Positions 16,320-25,780 of a stretch of DNA of 64,000 nt are shown here, piece after piece (position 1 is the stretch's first letter; each line of letters starts with the position of its first letter). The notes beneath the pieces are model-generated. The model was not told the origin of the DNA and searched no databases. It was given only the letters and a program-made list of their open reading frames with translations. The position numbers and the translations under genes are program-made. This stretch comes from Massilia aurea (GTDB lineage Bacteria > Pseudomonadota > Gammaproteobacteria > Burkholderiales > Burkholderiaceae_D): NCBI RefSeq assembly GCF_014200505.1, contig NZ_JACHBX010000003.1, forward strand, positions 124,001 through 188,000. Reading direction: 5' to 3'.

Positions 16320-17231
16320 GTGAACATTGTGGGCGCAATCACCAACTTCACTTGTGTCGTCGAATCCGGAACTCTTGCCTCAGCCGCCCGTTCTCTGGGC
16401 GTCAGCGCGGCATCCGTTAGCCAAAACATCGCACGCCTTGAAGAGCATCTCGGTGTCCGTTTACTGGCGCGTACCACTCGGCAGATGGCACTGACCGAAG
16501 CCGGTCGCGTCTATTACGACAAGGTTCGTCATATTCCGCGCGAACTCGATCTGGCAAAACAGGCTGTAGACAAAGGGCTGGACTTGCAGGAGCATCTCAC
16601 TATCGCAACCTTGTCCTCAGTTGGCCGCCATCTCCTTGCGCCCTTGCTACCGGCATTTGGCCGCCGCTATCCACGCCTGGCAATCGAGCTGGTAAGCGCC
16701 AATCACCGTGCCGACCACCTACGGGAAAAAATCGACGTCAGTATACGTATTGCTGCGCAACTCGACGACCGACTTGTGGCACGGGTTATTGCGTCGCGCC
16801 CGTTTCTAATCTGTGCTTCGCCTGCATATCTGAAAGATGCCGGAACACCGACCTCGCCTGAAGAGCTACGATCTCACGCCTGCCTTGTACTGCGCTACGC
16901 TACCAACGGCCGCTTCCTTCCTTGGGAGTTCGTACGCGATGGAGTGCACTTTGATGCGCCAGTTAATCCATCCATGATCAGTGACGATATCGATATGCTG
17001 GCGCAGATGGCGGTCAATGGGGGAGGCATCACGCGCTTGGCAGACTTTGTCGCGCAACCACTGATAGAACGCGGACTGCTTGTAACATTATTTGACCAGC
17101 TCCACCAAACCGCTGGACAAGCCATGCCCGAGCCAATGCAGATATTTGCCTGCGTAACCGACCATACGTCGCTCACGCCCAAGGTACGAGCCTTAATTGA
17201 TTATCTCAAGGAGGCTCTGAACCAGTGCTAA
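16320..17231 (+). CDS. LysR-family transcriptional regulator
   Basis: 303 residues. The N-terminal winged helix-turn-helix is clear (FTCVVESGTLASAARSLGVSAASVSQNIARLEEHLGVRLLARTTRQMALTEAG), followed by the LysR substrate-binding domain (RHLLAPLLPAFGRRYPRLAIELV..., DVSIRIAAQLDDRLVARVI). The GTG at 16320 is preceded by AGGGA at five bases and begins NIVGAITNF, the usual start in this group; an ATG at 16302 without a ribosome-binding site would add six residues. It probably controls the divergent DUF2798 gene and perhaps the TetX-like gene downstream. Confidence 0.88.
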   Translation: MNIVGAITNFTCVVESGTLASAARSLGVSAASVSQNIARLEEHLGVRLLARTTRQMALTEAGRVYYDKVRHIPRELDLAKQAVDKGLDLQEHLTIATLSSVGRHLLAPLLPAFGRRYPRLAIELVSANHRADHLREKIDVSIRIAAQLDDRLVARVIASRPFLICASPAYLKDAGTPTSPEELRSHACLVLRYATNGRFLPWEFVRDGVHFDAPVNPSMISDDIDMLAQMAVNGGGITRLADFVAQPLIERGLLVTLFDQLHQTAGQAMPEPMQIFACVTDHTSLTPKVRALIDYLKEALNQC

Positions 17232-17631
17232 GCTGGCTTACCGCACCTACATATTGGCCGTTTTGGAACAAACGCAATGCTCATAAACGTAAATGCACGT
17301 GGAACGGAGCAGACGAAGGAGTGAACTCTGCGTCTGCGAACTTTGCTGAAATGGTGCAGGTCGCTGAAATAAATGCGATCCCAGATAAGACGCGCTGCTT
17401 CCGGCCAGAAGCGGTTCTTGACAGAAATGCCTTGTCTGCGACAAACTCCAGTTTCGAACAATGCGAAAAACGATGGCTTAACTTTGCGTGACTCCATGGT
17501 CACGCAGCCAGCCAATCGCCGACACGCCGCTTTGCACTTCTGTAAGGCAGGCCAGCGTTTCCTCCGACTTTGTCGGGAATTTTCGAGCTTGCGCGCTTTC
17601 GTCGCGTCGTCTCAGATCGGAACGCTTCCAA
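17232..17631. other. 400-base gap with no recognisable gene
   Basis: Reading frames here are short and do not resemble proteins. The DNA has the lower GC content of its surroundings. It separates the LysR gene from the monooxygenase gene and should hold that gene's promoter; no convincing -35/-10 pair, terminator or repeat was identified. Confidence 0.4.
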
Positions 17632-18786
17632 ATGGCCTACTCTGCACGCCCCCTTCATCCAGCCTCCCCGAGTATCGCTATTGTCGGGGCCGGCTTGGCC
17701 GGTTTAACGCTTGCGCGTGTTTTGCACGTCAACGGCATACGGGCCACCATTTACGAATGCGAAGCGTCACCCACAGCGCGGGCCCAAGGTGGCTTACTCG
17801 ATATTCACGAGCACAACGGCCAGTTAGGGCTGAAAGCGGCAGGCCTTTACAAGGCATTTCTCGCCCTTGCACTCCCCGGCGAAGATGCGAAGCGTATTGT
17901 TGACAAACACGGCGCCCTTTTATTTGACAGGCCGAGCTCCGGCTCTGGTGCACGGCCCGAGGTAGAGCGAGGAGCCTTGCGAGACCTTTTAGTCGCTTCC
18001 TTGCCCGCCTGCGCCATAAAATGGGGAAGAAAGCTGACCCAGGCTCTTCCACTTGCTAACGGGCGGCATCAACTCGTGTTTGCAGACGGCACTACGGTTG
18101 AGACGGACCTGCTCGTTGGGGCAGATGGCGCATGGTCGAGAGTGCGGCCACTGGTCTCATCCGCCACGCTACAATATACCGGCACATTCTTCGTCGAGAA
18201 CCGCCTGTTTGATGGCCCGGCCCGGCATCCCGAAAACACGGCGGCCATTGGCTCGGGTACGTTGATGGCAGTGGCACCAGGCAGGGCAATCCTGGCGCAT
18301 CACCATGCGAACGGCATGTTGCATACCTATATTGCTTTGAATAAGCCTGGACCATGGATCCATGCCATCGATTTTAGTCGGAGAACAGAGGCTCTCAACC
18401 GGATCGCCATGGAGTTTGCTGGCTGGGATGCGCAGCTTCTCGCACTGGTAACTTCGAGCGATACCGCACCAGTCGTATGGCCCATCCATGCGTTGCCGGT
18501 AGACCATCAATGGAAACGAATCCGTGGCGTCACGCTGGTTGGTGATGCTGCGCATCTAATGTCGCCATTTGCCGGCGAAGGCGCAAACCTCGCACTCCTT
18601 GACGGTGCTGAACTCGCACATGCGCTTTGCAATCATCCCGATGACATTGAGGCCGCATTGGCAACGTACGAACTAGCGCTCTTCTCACGCAGCGCCGCTG
18701 TCGCCATGGAGAGTGCGCAGAATCACCTGCGCTTTTTTGGTAACGAAGCGCCTCACAGTGTGGTGGCGATGTTTACGGGGCGTTAA
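17632..18786 (+). CDS. TetX-like FAD-dependent monooxygenase
   Basis: 384 residues, the length of Tet(X). It has the Rossmann FAD motif [17 protein letters not shown] (15-31), [12 protein letters not shown] (53-64, matching GGTLDLHKGSGQ of Tet(X)), [13 protein letters not shown] (108-120, with the flavin-binding Arg), WGRKL, and [22 protein letters not shown] (304-325). Group A flavoprotein monooxygenases hydroxylate aromatic-type substrates, and Tet(X) inactivates tetracyclines. The substrate of this protein cannot be read from sequence. The ATG at 17632 precedes the Rossmann fold by 14 residues. It lies in the low-GC accessory stretch after a LysR regulator. Confidence 0.88.
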   Translation: MAYSARPLHPASPSIAIVGAGLAGLTLARVLHVNGIRATIYECEASPTARAQGGLLDIHEHNGQLGLKAAGLYKAFLALALPGEDAKRIVDKHGALLFDRPSSGSGARPEVERGALRDLLVASLPACAIKWGRKLTQALPLANGRHQLVFADGTTVETDLLVGADGAWSRVRPLVSSATLQYTGTFFVENRLFDGPARHPENTAAIGSGTLMAVAPGRAILAHHHANGMLHTYIALNKPGPWIHAIDFSRRTEALNRIAMEFAGWDAQLLALVTSSDTAPVVWPIHALPVDHQWKRIRGVTLVGDAAHLMSPFAGEGANLALLDGAELAHALCNHPDDIEAALATYELALFSRSAAVAMESAQNHLRFFGNEAPHSVVAMFTGR

Positions 18787-19070
18787 CGGATATCCTCAGC
18801 ACGTGCCGGTGTCAGGTCTCACACCGCCAATGAATGCCCGATGAATTTCCCGATGCGAGAACCTGCTCATCTGACGTGAACGACCGGGTTTGGCCTTGGA
18901 CTCAACCAGTCACTCGTGACAATCTGAGGAATTCTCCACCCAGGAAGCTGCTATCGTGCTTCGAGAAGCCGGATTCGGCCAAGAGCTCTGGCTGATGAGC
19001 GGTGTTCGGTACGATTACTGCTACCGGATTTAGTCAATGCGGACTTTGATGCACAGGACGATAGGATTGC

Positions 19071-19436
19071 GTGAAAATCGATTTCAAACATATCGCTCTA
19101 TTGTCGGCATCAATCTGCATTGCACTTGCGCTCATCTGGCTGCTCACGCCGAAGCTTTTACTGTCTCTATGGGCCGTGGAGTTTTCTGAGCCAGTTGGGC
19201 TCGTCAGCAGACGCGCTTCGCCCCTGTTCGCTGGCATGGGCCTGATGTTATTCAAGTTGAGGCACGTCGGACCATGCCCCGCTCGCACAGCCGTATCGTC
19301 GGGCCTCATGGTCACCTGTCTCATGCTTGCCCTATTGGGCATCATTGAACTCGTTATGGGCCATGCTGGTCCGGGCATTCTGCTGGCAGTGACCGTTGAG
19401 ATTGCTCTTGCTCTTGGGTTCTATTTGGCAAACTGA
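19071..19436 (+). CDS. Small integral membrane protein, unknown family
   Basis: 121 residues starting at a GTG (19071) with AGGA just upstream. Four hydrophobic stretches (about 7-28, 46-62, 74-93 and 97-118) indicate a four-helix inner-membrane protein with the loop SEPVGLVSRRASPLF between the first and second. I recognise no family. The 284 bases before it (18787-19070) hold no gene that I can see. Base composition resembles the accessory surroundings. Confidence 0.6.
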   Translation: MKIDFKHIALLSASICIALALIWLLTPKLLLSLWAVEFSEPVGLVSRRASPLFAGMGLMLFKLRHVGPCPARTAVSSGLMVTCLMLALLGIIELVMGHAGPGILLAVTVEIALALGFYLAN

Positions 19437-19531
19437 ACGCCAAGTTTCGCGATGGATCGACAGCTGCCGGTCGGACAGGTCCAGGCAAACCGGCAGGTTG
19501 TGTCCAACTTTATTGGATTGCCCAACGTGCG

Positions 19532-20539
19532 CTACGCACCTCTGGTGTCATTGCTACGGGCAGAAATCAAGTTTGCATTGATCCACGACGCCACGTCGGT
19601 CACCGGAATAGCGCGCTGGGTATTAAAACTGTCACTTTTATCCCAAGCAACACCTCTTCCCTGCGCAAAGGCGGCGCGATACTTGCGCATCATATTATGT
19701 GGGTCGCGGGCCAACTCGCCCAGCAAGTACTCCTCGCTCCATGCCGAACGGCTGAAGGATTGGCCTAGCGCCGCTTGCAGCTTGTCGGCCACTTCCCCAT
19801 ACGTCACAGTGTCGCCAGCCAAATAAACGATGTCGTTGCGGATACGTGGTTGCGTGAAAACGACCTCGGCAGTGAGAACGCCAATGTCATCTGGCGTGGT
19901 CAGCGTGACCGCAGTGTCAAGGCTGCCAAGAGCGTGGACAGCATGTTCTTCAAGATCGACGACGCCGAATTCTGGCTCAAACAGGTAGCTCATGAACATA
20001 CCGGTCGAGATGATCACCCACTCAGTCTGGTGCTGACCCCGCAGCAATTCGCGCACGTCCAACTGTGCGTCGAAGATGTCCTGCGGACTGCCGCGACCGA
20101 TGACGTCAAAATCGACGCCGAACTGCCATGGGAAGTACCTGGGAATTTGCGCTTGCAGGGCAGCACGCGCCAATTTCATTGGCGTGTCGATACCCGCTGC
20201 ATAGCCAGTACACCCTATGACTGTGTCATATTGGCCGAACACCGCAGCCAGCTCGTCGATCGAGCTTTTTACAAGATCGCCGATGATGATGTCGATCCCA
20301 AGGTCTCGGATTTCGGCCACATCACGCTGCTTGTCTGGCACATTGGACGCGGCGGTGCTTGCGCGTAGCAACACGTTGATGTTCACACCATCGACGTCCT
20401 TCGCGCGTTGCGCAAGACTGCGCAGTACCGGCATCCCGAGTTCGCCGGCGCCGAGGACAAGGATCTTTTTAGACATCGCGTTGGGATCTGCCCGGTTCGT
20501 CGTCAGGGGTACGGATAATTGGCTGATTTGGTTGGCCAT
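19532..20539 (-). CDS. NmrA-like NAD(P)-binding reductase (isoflavone/aromatic alcohol reductase type)
   Basis: 335 residues with the Rossmann motif KILVLGAGELGMPVLRSL (24-41) and the NmrA/isoflavone-reductase body: DTVIGCTGYAAGIDTPMKLARAALQAQIPRYFPWQFGVDFDVIG, VIISTGMFMSYLFEP and the C-terminal DIGVLTAEVVF region. These proteins are NAD(P)H-dependent reductases or redox sensors; the substrate is unknown. The ATG at 20537-20539 has a strong ribosome-binding site (AAAGGAGA). A LysR gene is divergent from it across 144 bases and is the likely regulator. Confidence 0.82.
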   Translation of the reverse strand: MANQISQLSVPLTTNRADPNAMSKKILVLGAGELGMPVLRSLAQRAKDVDGVNINVLLRASTAASNVPDKQRDVAEIRDLGIDIIIGDLVKSSIDELAAVFGQYDTVIGCTGYAAGIDTPMKLARAALQAQIPRYFPWQFGVDFDVIGRGSPQDIFDAQLDVRELLRGQHQTEWVIISTGMFMSYLFEPEFGVVDLEEHAVHALGSLDTAVTLTTPDDIGVLTAEVVFTQPRIRNDIVYLAGDTVTYGEVADKLQAALGQSFSRSAWSEEYLLGELARDPHNMMRKYRAAFAQGRGVAWDKSDSFNTQRAIPVTDVASWINANLISARSNDTRGA

Positions 20540-20683
20540 GTTGATTTCTCCTTTAGCGTTGATGCCTGCACTGTAGAGGGCGCAACGAGGCGGAAAAAGT
20601 GGGCGTGGAGGTTTTCATCGTGCAGAAAATACGAACAATGGTGCGTTATAGTGCCGTTTTCGTTACAGCTCTCAGGCCAACAT

Positions 20684-21580
20684 ATGGATCGCGTACAAGC
20701 AATGCAGGTGTTTGTCCGGGTCGTCGAAGGCAAGAGCTTTGTACGCGCAGCGCAGACGCTCGGCCTACCGCCATCATCCGTCACCGGCATCATCAAAAGG
20801 CTTGAAAAACATTTGCAAATTCGGCTGCTCAACCGTTCAACGAGAAACCTCAGCTTGACACCGGAAGGCGAGCAGTACTTCTACCGTTGCCGCGAGATAC
20901 TCGACCTGATTGACGACACGGAAACGAGCCTGAACGGCTCTGCCGAGCGCCCGCAAGGGCGGCTGCGGGTGGATATGCCGGGGGGCATTGCGCATGCCTT
21001 GATCTTGCCGCGTTTGGCGCAATTTGAGCAGCGCTACCCCGATATCTATCTCATGATCGGTATAAATGATCGTCAGGTGGACCTGATCCAGGATGGCGTC
21101 GATTGTGTGATCCGTACCGGCAACCTCAATGACTCGACGCTGGTCTCGCGCCGTTTGGGGGCGTTGCGCTGGGTCACATGCGCAGCGCCGTCCTATGTGG
21201 AAGAAAAGGGAACTCCCAAGACGCTGCTGGATCTGCAAGCACACCAGGCTGTCCACTACTTCTCCAGCACGACGCGGCGCGGAAGTGAGCTGCATTTCGT
21301 CGAAGACGGGCATTGCGTCGCCGTTCCGGTGTCCGGCAAGGTCGCAGTCAACGAGACTGGGCTTTACATCAAGCTTGGAATCGACGGACGCGGCCTGATT
21401 CAGTTGGCGGAGATCCTGGTGGCGGAACAATTGCGGAGCGGAGAGTTAGTCGAAGTGCTGGCCGACTGGCGGCCAGCACCTGTTCCTGTATCACTACTTT
21501 ACCCCCACCGCCGCTTTCTCTCTCCGGCGATGCGGGCGTTTGCCGATTGGACAGCCGAACTGTTTGCCGACACCTGTTAA
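20684..21580 (+). CDS. LysR-family transcriptional regulator
   Basis: 298 residues. Winged helix-turn-helix at about 18-38 (SFVRAAQTLGLPPSSVTGIIKRLEKHLQIRLLNRSTRNLSLTPEG), then the effector domain (GRLRVDMPGGIAHALILPRLAQFEQRYPDIYL..., VDCVIRTGNLNDSTLVSRRLG). It belongs to the common proteobacterial group that starts MDRVQAMQVFVRVVE. Divergent from the NmrA-like reductase gene; in such pairs the regulator normally controls its neighbour. Confidence 0.9.
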   Translation: MDRVQAMQVFVRVVEGKSFVRAAQTLGLPPSSVTGIIKRLEKHLQIRLLNRSTRNLSLTPEGEQYFYRCREILDLIDDTETSLNGSAERPQGRLRVDMPGGIAHALILPRLAQFEQRYPDIYLMIGINDRQVDLIQDGVDCVIRTGNLNDSTLVSRRLGALRWVTCAAPSYVEEKGTPKTLLDLQAHQAVHYFSSTTRRGSELHFVEDGHCVAVPVSGKVAVNETGLYIKLGIDGRGLIQLAEILVAEQLRSGELVEVLADWRPAPVPVSLLYPHRRFLSPAMRAFADWTAELFADTC

Positions 21581-21619
21581 GGGTCGATAGTTGCCTATCA
21601 AAACAACGAATGAATCGCG

Positions 21620-21901
21620 TCAGGGCTGTACATCCACACCCTTCCAGAACGCGATGTGGCCAGTAATATTTGACGCGGCGGATTTTGGTGTGGCATACAC
21701 CCACGCCGCATCCTTGTTGACCTTCCCGTTTACTTCAATGTTGTAGTAGCTCGCGGTCCCCTTCCAGGGACAGTTGGTTGTTGTGCTCGAGTCGCTGAAA
21801 AACTGGCGGTTTAAAGAGGCGGGGGGAAAATAATGGTTCCCTTCGACGACGACCGTATCGTTCGACTGCGCCAGCACTTCACCATTCCATATTGCTTTCA
21901 T
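21620..21901 (-). CDS. DUF427 domain protein
   Basis: 93 residues covering exactly one DUF427 domain: MKAIWNGEVLAQSNDTVVVEGNHYFPPASL, then SSTTTNCPWKGTASYYNIEVNG with the conserved CPWKG, and AAWVYATPKSAASNITGHIAFWKGV. DUF427 proteins are small beta-structured proteins of unknown function. The ATG at 21899-21901 is chosen because the domain begins there; upstream in-frame codons have no family resemblance. Confidence 0.88.
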   Translation of the reverse strand: MKAIWNGEVLAQSNDTVVVEGNHYFPPASLNRQFFSDSSTTTNCPWKGTASYYNIEVNGKVNKDAAWVYATPKSAASNITGHIAFWKGVDVQP

Positions 21902-22211
21902 ATGCACTCCGGTAGCGCTTCGGATCTGAAGCGCGGACCAGTCTACACCGGTTGCGTGAGAAAGTTGATGCGGATGTTTGTGCGACGAGTGCGCGCATAG
22001 CGGGGTCGCGTCTGACATTCAAACCCGGGGTCTGCGATGATCCGGCTCGTTCATTGTTCGAGCGCGTCTTGAAAGGCCAGTGGTCTCTTCGAAATTCCCT
22101 CGATTCAGGCTCCACCCTTTCGTCGCAGGGTATGCACGGGTCGGCGCATTCCGCTGGACCGCTGTGCGGCGGCTGCCTAAGGTGGAAACTTTCCAACCCC
22201 CGGGAGTTTCC

Positions 22212-22709
22212 ATGCGCGTTCTACTGTCTTCCCTTCTTCTCGCACTTTGCCTGGCGAGTCCGGCACATGCCGCCGAAGGCGCCGCCCCAGGCGCCCGTGC
22301 GGCCGACGTGGCGGCGATCCACGTGGTCATCGATCAATTCAAGGCGGCGATCATCGCTCATGACGGCAAGACCCTCGGCAGCCTGTTCCTGCAAGACCAC
22401 GACAGCTGGCTGTCGGTGGCCGACGAGGCGGCCTGGGCCAAAGTCAAGGCGCGCAATCCGAAGGCACGCAAAGTAGTTCCCTCGAGCTGGAAGAAGTTCG
22501 CCGCATTCATCCAGACGGCAGACAAACCGATCGAAGAACGTTTCTACAACGTGCGGGTCGACACCAATGGCGCCGTCGCCTCGGTGTGGTTCGATTTCGA
22601 CTTTCTTGACGACGGCAAGGTGACCAACCGCGGCAGCGAGAGCTGGCAAATGGTGCGTGCGGAAGACGGTTGGAAGATCAGCTCGATGCTGTTTTCCATG
22701 GGCGACTGA
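22212..22709 (+). CDS. Secreted SnoaL-like (NTF2-fold) protein
   Basis: 165 residues with a clear signal peptide (1-20, LLLALCLASPAHA). The mature part has the NTF2-like pattern of a long first helix (ADVAAIHVVIDQFKAAIIAHDGKTLGSLF) and C-terminal strands (ASVWFDFDFLDDGKVTNRGSESWQMVRAEDGWKISSMLFS). No catalytic residues can be assigned. GGGAG precedes the ATG at 22212. A related secreted protein is encoded at 48826-49329. The sensor-kinase gene begins 38 bases downstream. Confidence 0.75.
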   Translation: MRVLLSSLLLALCLASPAHAAEGAAPGARAADVAAIHVVIDQFKAAIIAHDGKTLGSLFLQDHDSWLSVADEAAWAKVKARNPKARKVVPSSWKKFAAFIQTADKPIEERFYNVRVDTNGAVASVWFDFDFLDDGKVTNRGSESWQMVRAEDGWKISSMLFSMGD

Positions 22710-22747
22710 GACGATAGAATAGCAACATTACAATTCGAAAAGCCGGC

Positions 22748-23779
22748 ATGAAAGTCGAAACGCCCCTGTTCGTCCCCGTGCTGGCCGCCCTGCCGGTCGC
22801 CGCCTGCATGGCCATCCTCGGGCTGCCTGTCTTCGGCTACCAGTATGCTGCGGCCTTCCGCAGCTTGTACTTCGTTGCCTGCCTGGTGTGGTTGATCCCG
22901 TTGGCGCTGCTCCAGCGCGCCATGTGGCGCTGTGACTGGCCCTGGCTGCGCATGGCGCTGGTGCTGCTGGCCGCCAGCTACGCCATGTCCATCCTGAACG
23001 CCGTGCTGGGACAGGGCCTGGGCATCTGGCTCGGGCTGCAAAAGCACTACCGCTGGAATGAGCTGGCCGAGGGTCTGGACGGCTGCTGGCTGGCCCTGAT
23101 CGCGTTCTGCGCCGTGCATGCAGTGGCGGCCTACTACCTGTCGCTGCAGCAAGTGCGCCTGCATCTGGCCCAGGCGCAGGCCGCAGCGCGCGACGCCCAG
23201 CTGCGCGCGCTGCGCCTGCAGGTCAACCCGCACTTTCTTTTCAACTCCCTGAACGCGATTTCCGCGCTCGTGTCGGCCCAGTCCAACCGCGAGGCCAACC
23301 GCATGCTCGGCTACGTGGCCGACTTCCTGCGCGCCACGCTTGCGCACGACGGCCGCCACGAGCATTCGCTCGCGGAAGAACTGGCCCTGCTCGACGCCTA
23401 CCTCAAGATCGAACAGGCACGCCTTGGCGAACGCCTGTGCTTGAATATGAAAGCCGGTCCGGACCTGCTCGATAACGTCATGCCCTACCTGATGCTGCAG
23501 CCCCTGGTCGAGAACGCGATCCGTCACGGCATCGCGCCGTTGTCCGTTCCCGGGCGGCTCGACATCCGTCTTGAGCAGGTCGGCGGGCGCCTGCTGGTCG
23601 AGGTGCGCAACGACGGTCAGCAGCCGGCGCAACCGGGCTGCGGTATCGGCTTGGCCAACGTGAGGGAACGCTTGCGCCACCTGTACGGCGACGATCAGGA
23701 AGTCGAGACGGGATGGGGGCCGGACGGCCGCTTCGGCGTGCGTATCGCCCTGCCGCTACGCAGCATGGCGGCGGCATGA
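22748..23779 (+). CDS. LytS-type sensor histidine kinase
   Basis: 343 residues. Four membrane helices (about 9-29, 39-55, 67-90, 113-133), then a His_kinase domain with LRLQVNPHFLFNSLNAISALV (phospho-acceptor His162) and an ATPase domain with LMLQPLVENAIRHGI (Asn256) and GCGIGLANVRERL. No extracellular sensory domain is visible, so the signal is probably read within or at the membrane. The stop codon overlaps the start of the LytTR regulator gene (ATGA), which indicates translational coupling. Confidence 0.9.
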   Translation: MKVETPLFVPVLAALPVAACMAILGLPVFGYQYAAAFRSLYFVACLVWLIPLALLQRAMWRCDWPWLRMALVLLAASYAMSILNAVLGQGLGIWLGLQKHYRWNELAEGLDGCWLALIAFCAVHAVAAYYLSLQQVRLHLAQAQAAARDAQLRALRLQVNPHFLFNSLNAISALVSAQSNREANRMLGYVADFLRATLAHDGRHEHSLAEELALLDAYLKIEQARLGERLCLNMKAGPDLLDNVMPYLMLQPLVENAIRHGIAPLSVPGRLDIRLEQVGGRLLVEVRNDGQQPAQPGCGIGLANVRERLRHLYGDDQEVETGWGPDGRFGVRIALPLRSMAAA

Positions 23780-24525
23780 ACATACGGGTCGTCATTGTCG
23801 ACGACGAACCGCTAGCCAGGCTGGCGGTCAAGCTCAGGCTCGCGCGGCGCGGCAGCTTTGCTCTCGTCGGCGAGTTCGGTGACGGTGAGAGCGCGCATGC
23901 CGGCATCCTGGCGCTGCGGCCCGACCTGGTATTCATCGATGTCGAGATGCCAGGCAAGACCGGGCTTGAGGTGCTGGCCGCGCTGCCGCCGGCGCAGCGG
24001 CCGATGGCGATCCTGCTGACCGCCTACGACAGCTTCGCCCTGCAGGCGTTCGACCTGGCCGCCCTGGATTACCTGCTCAAGCCGGTCGATGACGAACGCC
24101 TGGACGAAGCCCTGGACCGCGCACAGCAGGCCTTTCCTTATCGCGCCCAGGGCCGTACGTTGCCACCAGCCGCGCCGGCACTGCGCAGCTTCAGCGTGCG
24201 TGTCGGCGCGCGCACGGTGCTGGTGCCGGTTGCGCAGGTCGAGCGCATCGAGGCCGATGGTGACTACGCCACCCTGCATGCGAACGGCAAGACCTGGCTG
24301 GTTCGCGAGCGCCTGCACAACCTGGCCATACAGCTCGATGCGCGCCAGTTCCACCGTGTGCACCGCTCGACCATCGTGCGGCTGGACATGATCGCCGAGC
24401 TGCGCTCGCTGACCAATCGCGACGCCCTGCTGCGCCTGCATGACGGCAGCGTGCTGCGCGCCAGCCGCACCTATATGCCCGCCCTGGCGGAAGCACTACA
24501 ACACCTCGACAAGACATCCGCATGA
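23776..24525 (+). CDS. LytTR-family response regulator
   Basis: 249 residues: a receiver domain (acidic DD at 9-10, phospho-acceptor Asp55 in LVFIDVEMPGKTGLE, and LLKPVDDERLDEAL) and a C-terminal LytTR DNA-binding domain (about 150-245, VGARTVLVPVAQVERIEADGDYATLHANGKTWLVRERL..., FHRVHRSTIVRLD). Works with the kinase encoded immediately upstream. Its stop overlaps the start of the acyltransferase gene by ATGA, so all three genes form one coupled unit. Confidence 0.92.
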   Translation: MNIRVVIVDDEPLARLAVKLRLARRGSFALVGEFGDGESAHAGILALRPDLVFIDVEMPGKTGLEVLAALPPAQRPMAILLTAYDSFALQAFDLAALDYLLKPVDDERLDEALDRAQQAFPYRAQGRTLPPAAPALRSFSVRVGARTVLVPVAQVERIEADGDYATLHANGKTWLVRERLHNLAIQLDARQFHRVHRSTIVRLDMIAELRSLTNRDALLRLHDGSVLRASRTYMPALAEALQHLDKTSA

Positions 24526-25676
24526 TGCAGCTTCAATCCCCTTCCGCCCGGCTCGCCGGGCTGGACACCCTGCGCGCGCTTGCCATCGCGCTGGTCCTGA
24601 TGTCGCACTACCAAGGCTTCGTCAGCCACGCGCCGACCTTCGGCATCATGGGAAAAATCGGCTGGGCCGGCGTCGACCTGTTTTTCGTGTTGAGTGGTTA
24701 CCTGATCGGCAATCAGCTGCTGGCGCCGGCCGCGCGTGGCGACAACCTGGACCTGAAAACTTTCTTCGCACGCCGCTTGCTGCGGACGCTGCCGAATTAC
24801 TACGCAGTGCTGGCGGTGTATCTGCTGCTGCCGGATAGTCCCATCGCCGGCAAGAGCATGGCGCCGGTCTGGCAGTTCCTTACCTTCACCCAGAACTTCG
24901 GTTTGAACTATGGGGAAACCTTCACGCACTCGTGGTCACTGTGCATCGAAGAGCAGTTCTACCTGGTGTTCCCGCTGGCAGTGCTGGTACTGGTCGGCAG
25001 CGAGCGCTCGCCGCGCCTGCTCTGGTGCGCCTTGCTTGCCGCCATCGGCACCGGCATGACGGTGCGCGGCATGGCGTTCCTGGATGGGATGGATGCCTTT
25101 GCGGCACCGGTGTACTACGCGAGCTTTTCCCGCTTCGACGAATTGCTGCCCGGTGTCGCCATCGCAATGCTGAAGAATTTCCATCCGGCGGCCTTTGCAC
25201 GCATCCTGCGCCATGGGAATGCGCTGCTGGTAGCGGGCCTGGCGATGTCGGTAGCTGTGCTGTACGGAATAACGAACGACGTGCCGACCGCTTTCGCGGC
25301 ATCCACGTTCGGGTTTTCACTGGTCGCTGCCAGCTTCGCACTGTTGACCTGTTCAGCGCTCAGCCCAGGCTCGATCCTGAACCGGGCGCGCATTCCCGGC
25401 GCGGCCAGCCTGGCCCTGTGGTCCTACGCCATCTACCTGGTGCACAAGCCGGTGTTCATGGCCTTGCGGCCGGAATTGATCAGCAGGCGCATCGATCCCG
25501 GCGCACCCATGACCATTGCAGCGGTCATGGCGACCGGCATCCTGGGCGGCTGGGTACTGTACCGCGTGATCGAGACGCCGTTCATGCGACTGCGGGCGCG
25601 CTGGTATCCGGCTGGAACATCAACGACGCATCACACGGGCGCGCCTATGCCCGCCGGTCGTTCGATAAGGGGCTAG
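24522..25676 (+). CDS. Acyltransferase 3 family membrane protein
   Basis: 384 residues, about ten membrane helices. It has the acyltransferase-3 marks: LDTLRALAIALVLMSHY with the catalytic-type His near residue 29, GVDLFFVLSGYLIG, FFARRLLRTLPNYY and THSWSLCIEEQFYLVFP (conserved Glu pair). Such enzymes O-acylate cell-surface polysaccharide, peptidoglycan or lipids. It is translationally coupled to the LytTR regulator, which suggests surface modification is part of the output of that system (inference). Confidence 0.88.
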   Translation: MMQLQSPSARLAGLDTLRALAIALVLMSHYQGFVSHAPTFGIMGKIGWAGVDLFFVLSGYLIGNQLLAPAARGDNLDLKTFFARRLLRTLPNYYAVLAVYLLLPDSPIAGKSMAPVWQFLTFTQNFGLNYGETFTHSWSLCIEEQFYLVFPLAVLVLVGSERSPRLLWCALLAAIGTGMTVRGMAFLDGMDAFAAPVYYASFSRFDELLPGVAIAMLKNFHPAAFARILRHGNALLVAGLAMSVAVLYGITNDVPTAFAASTFGFSLVAASFALLTCSALSPGSILNRARIPGAASLALWSYAIYLVHKPVFMALRPELISRRIDPGAPMTIAAVMATGILGGWVLYRVIETPFMRLRARWYPAGTSTTHHTGAPMPAGRSIRG

Positions 25677-25780
25677 TCCAGAAAGGCTGAACAGTCGCCG
25701 CTAAACATCGTGCACGTTCAACATGCCGCGTCGCGATGCTGATGGCTTACCATGCACTGTCACCACTTCCTTGCCCGCCC

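Noticed and set aside
17225..17491. Possible 88-codon gene after the first LysR gene
   Set aside because: No ribosome-binding site, no family resemblance, and it overlaps the LysR stop in another frame.
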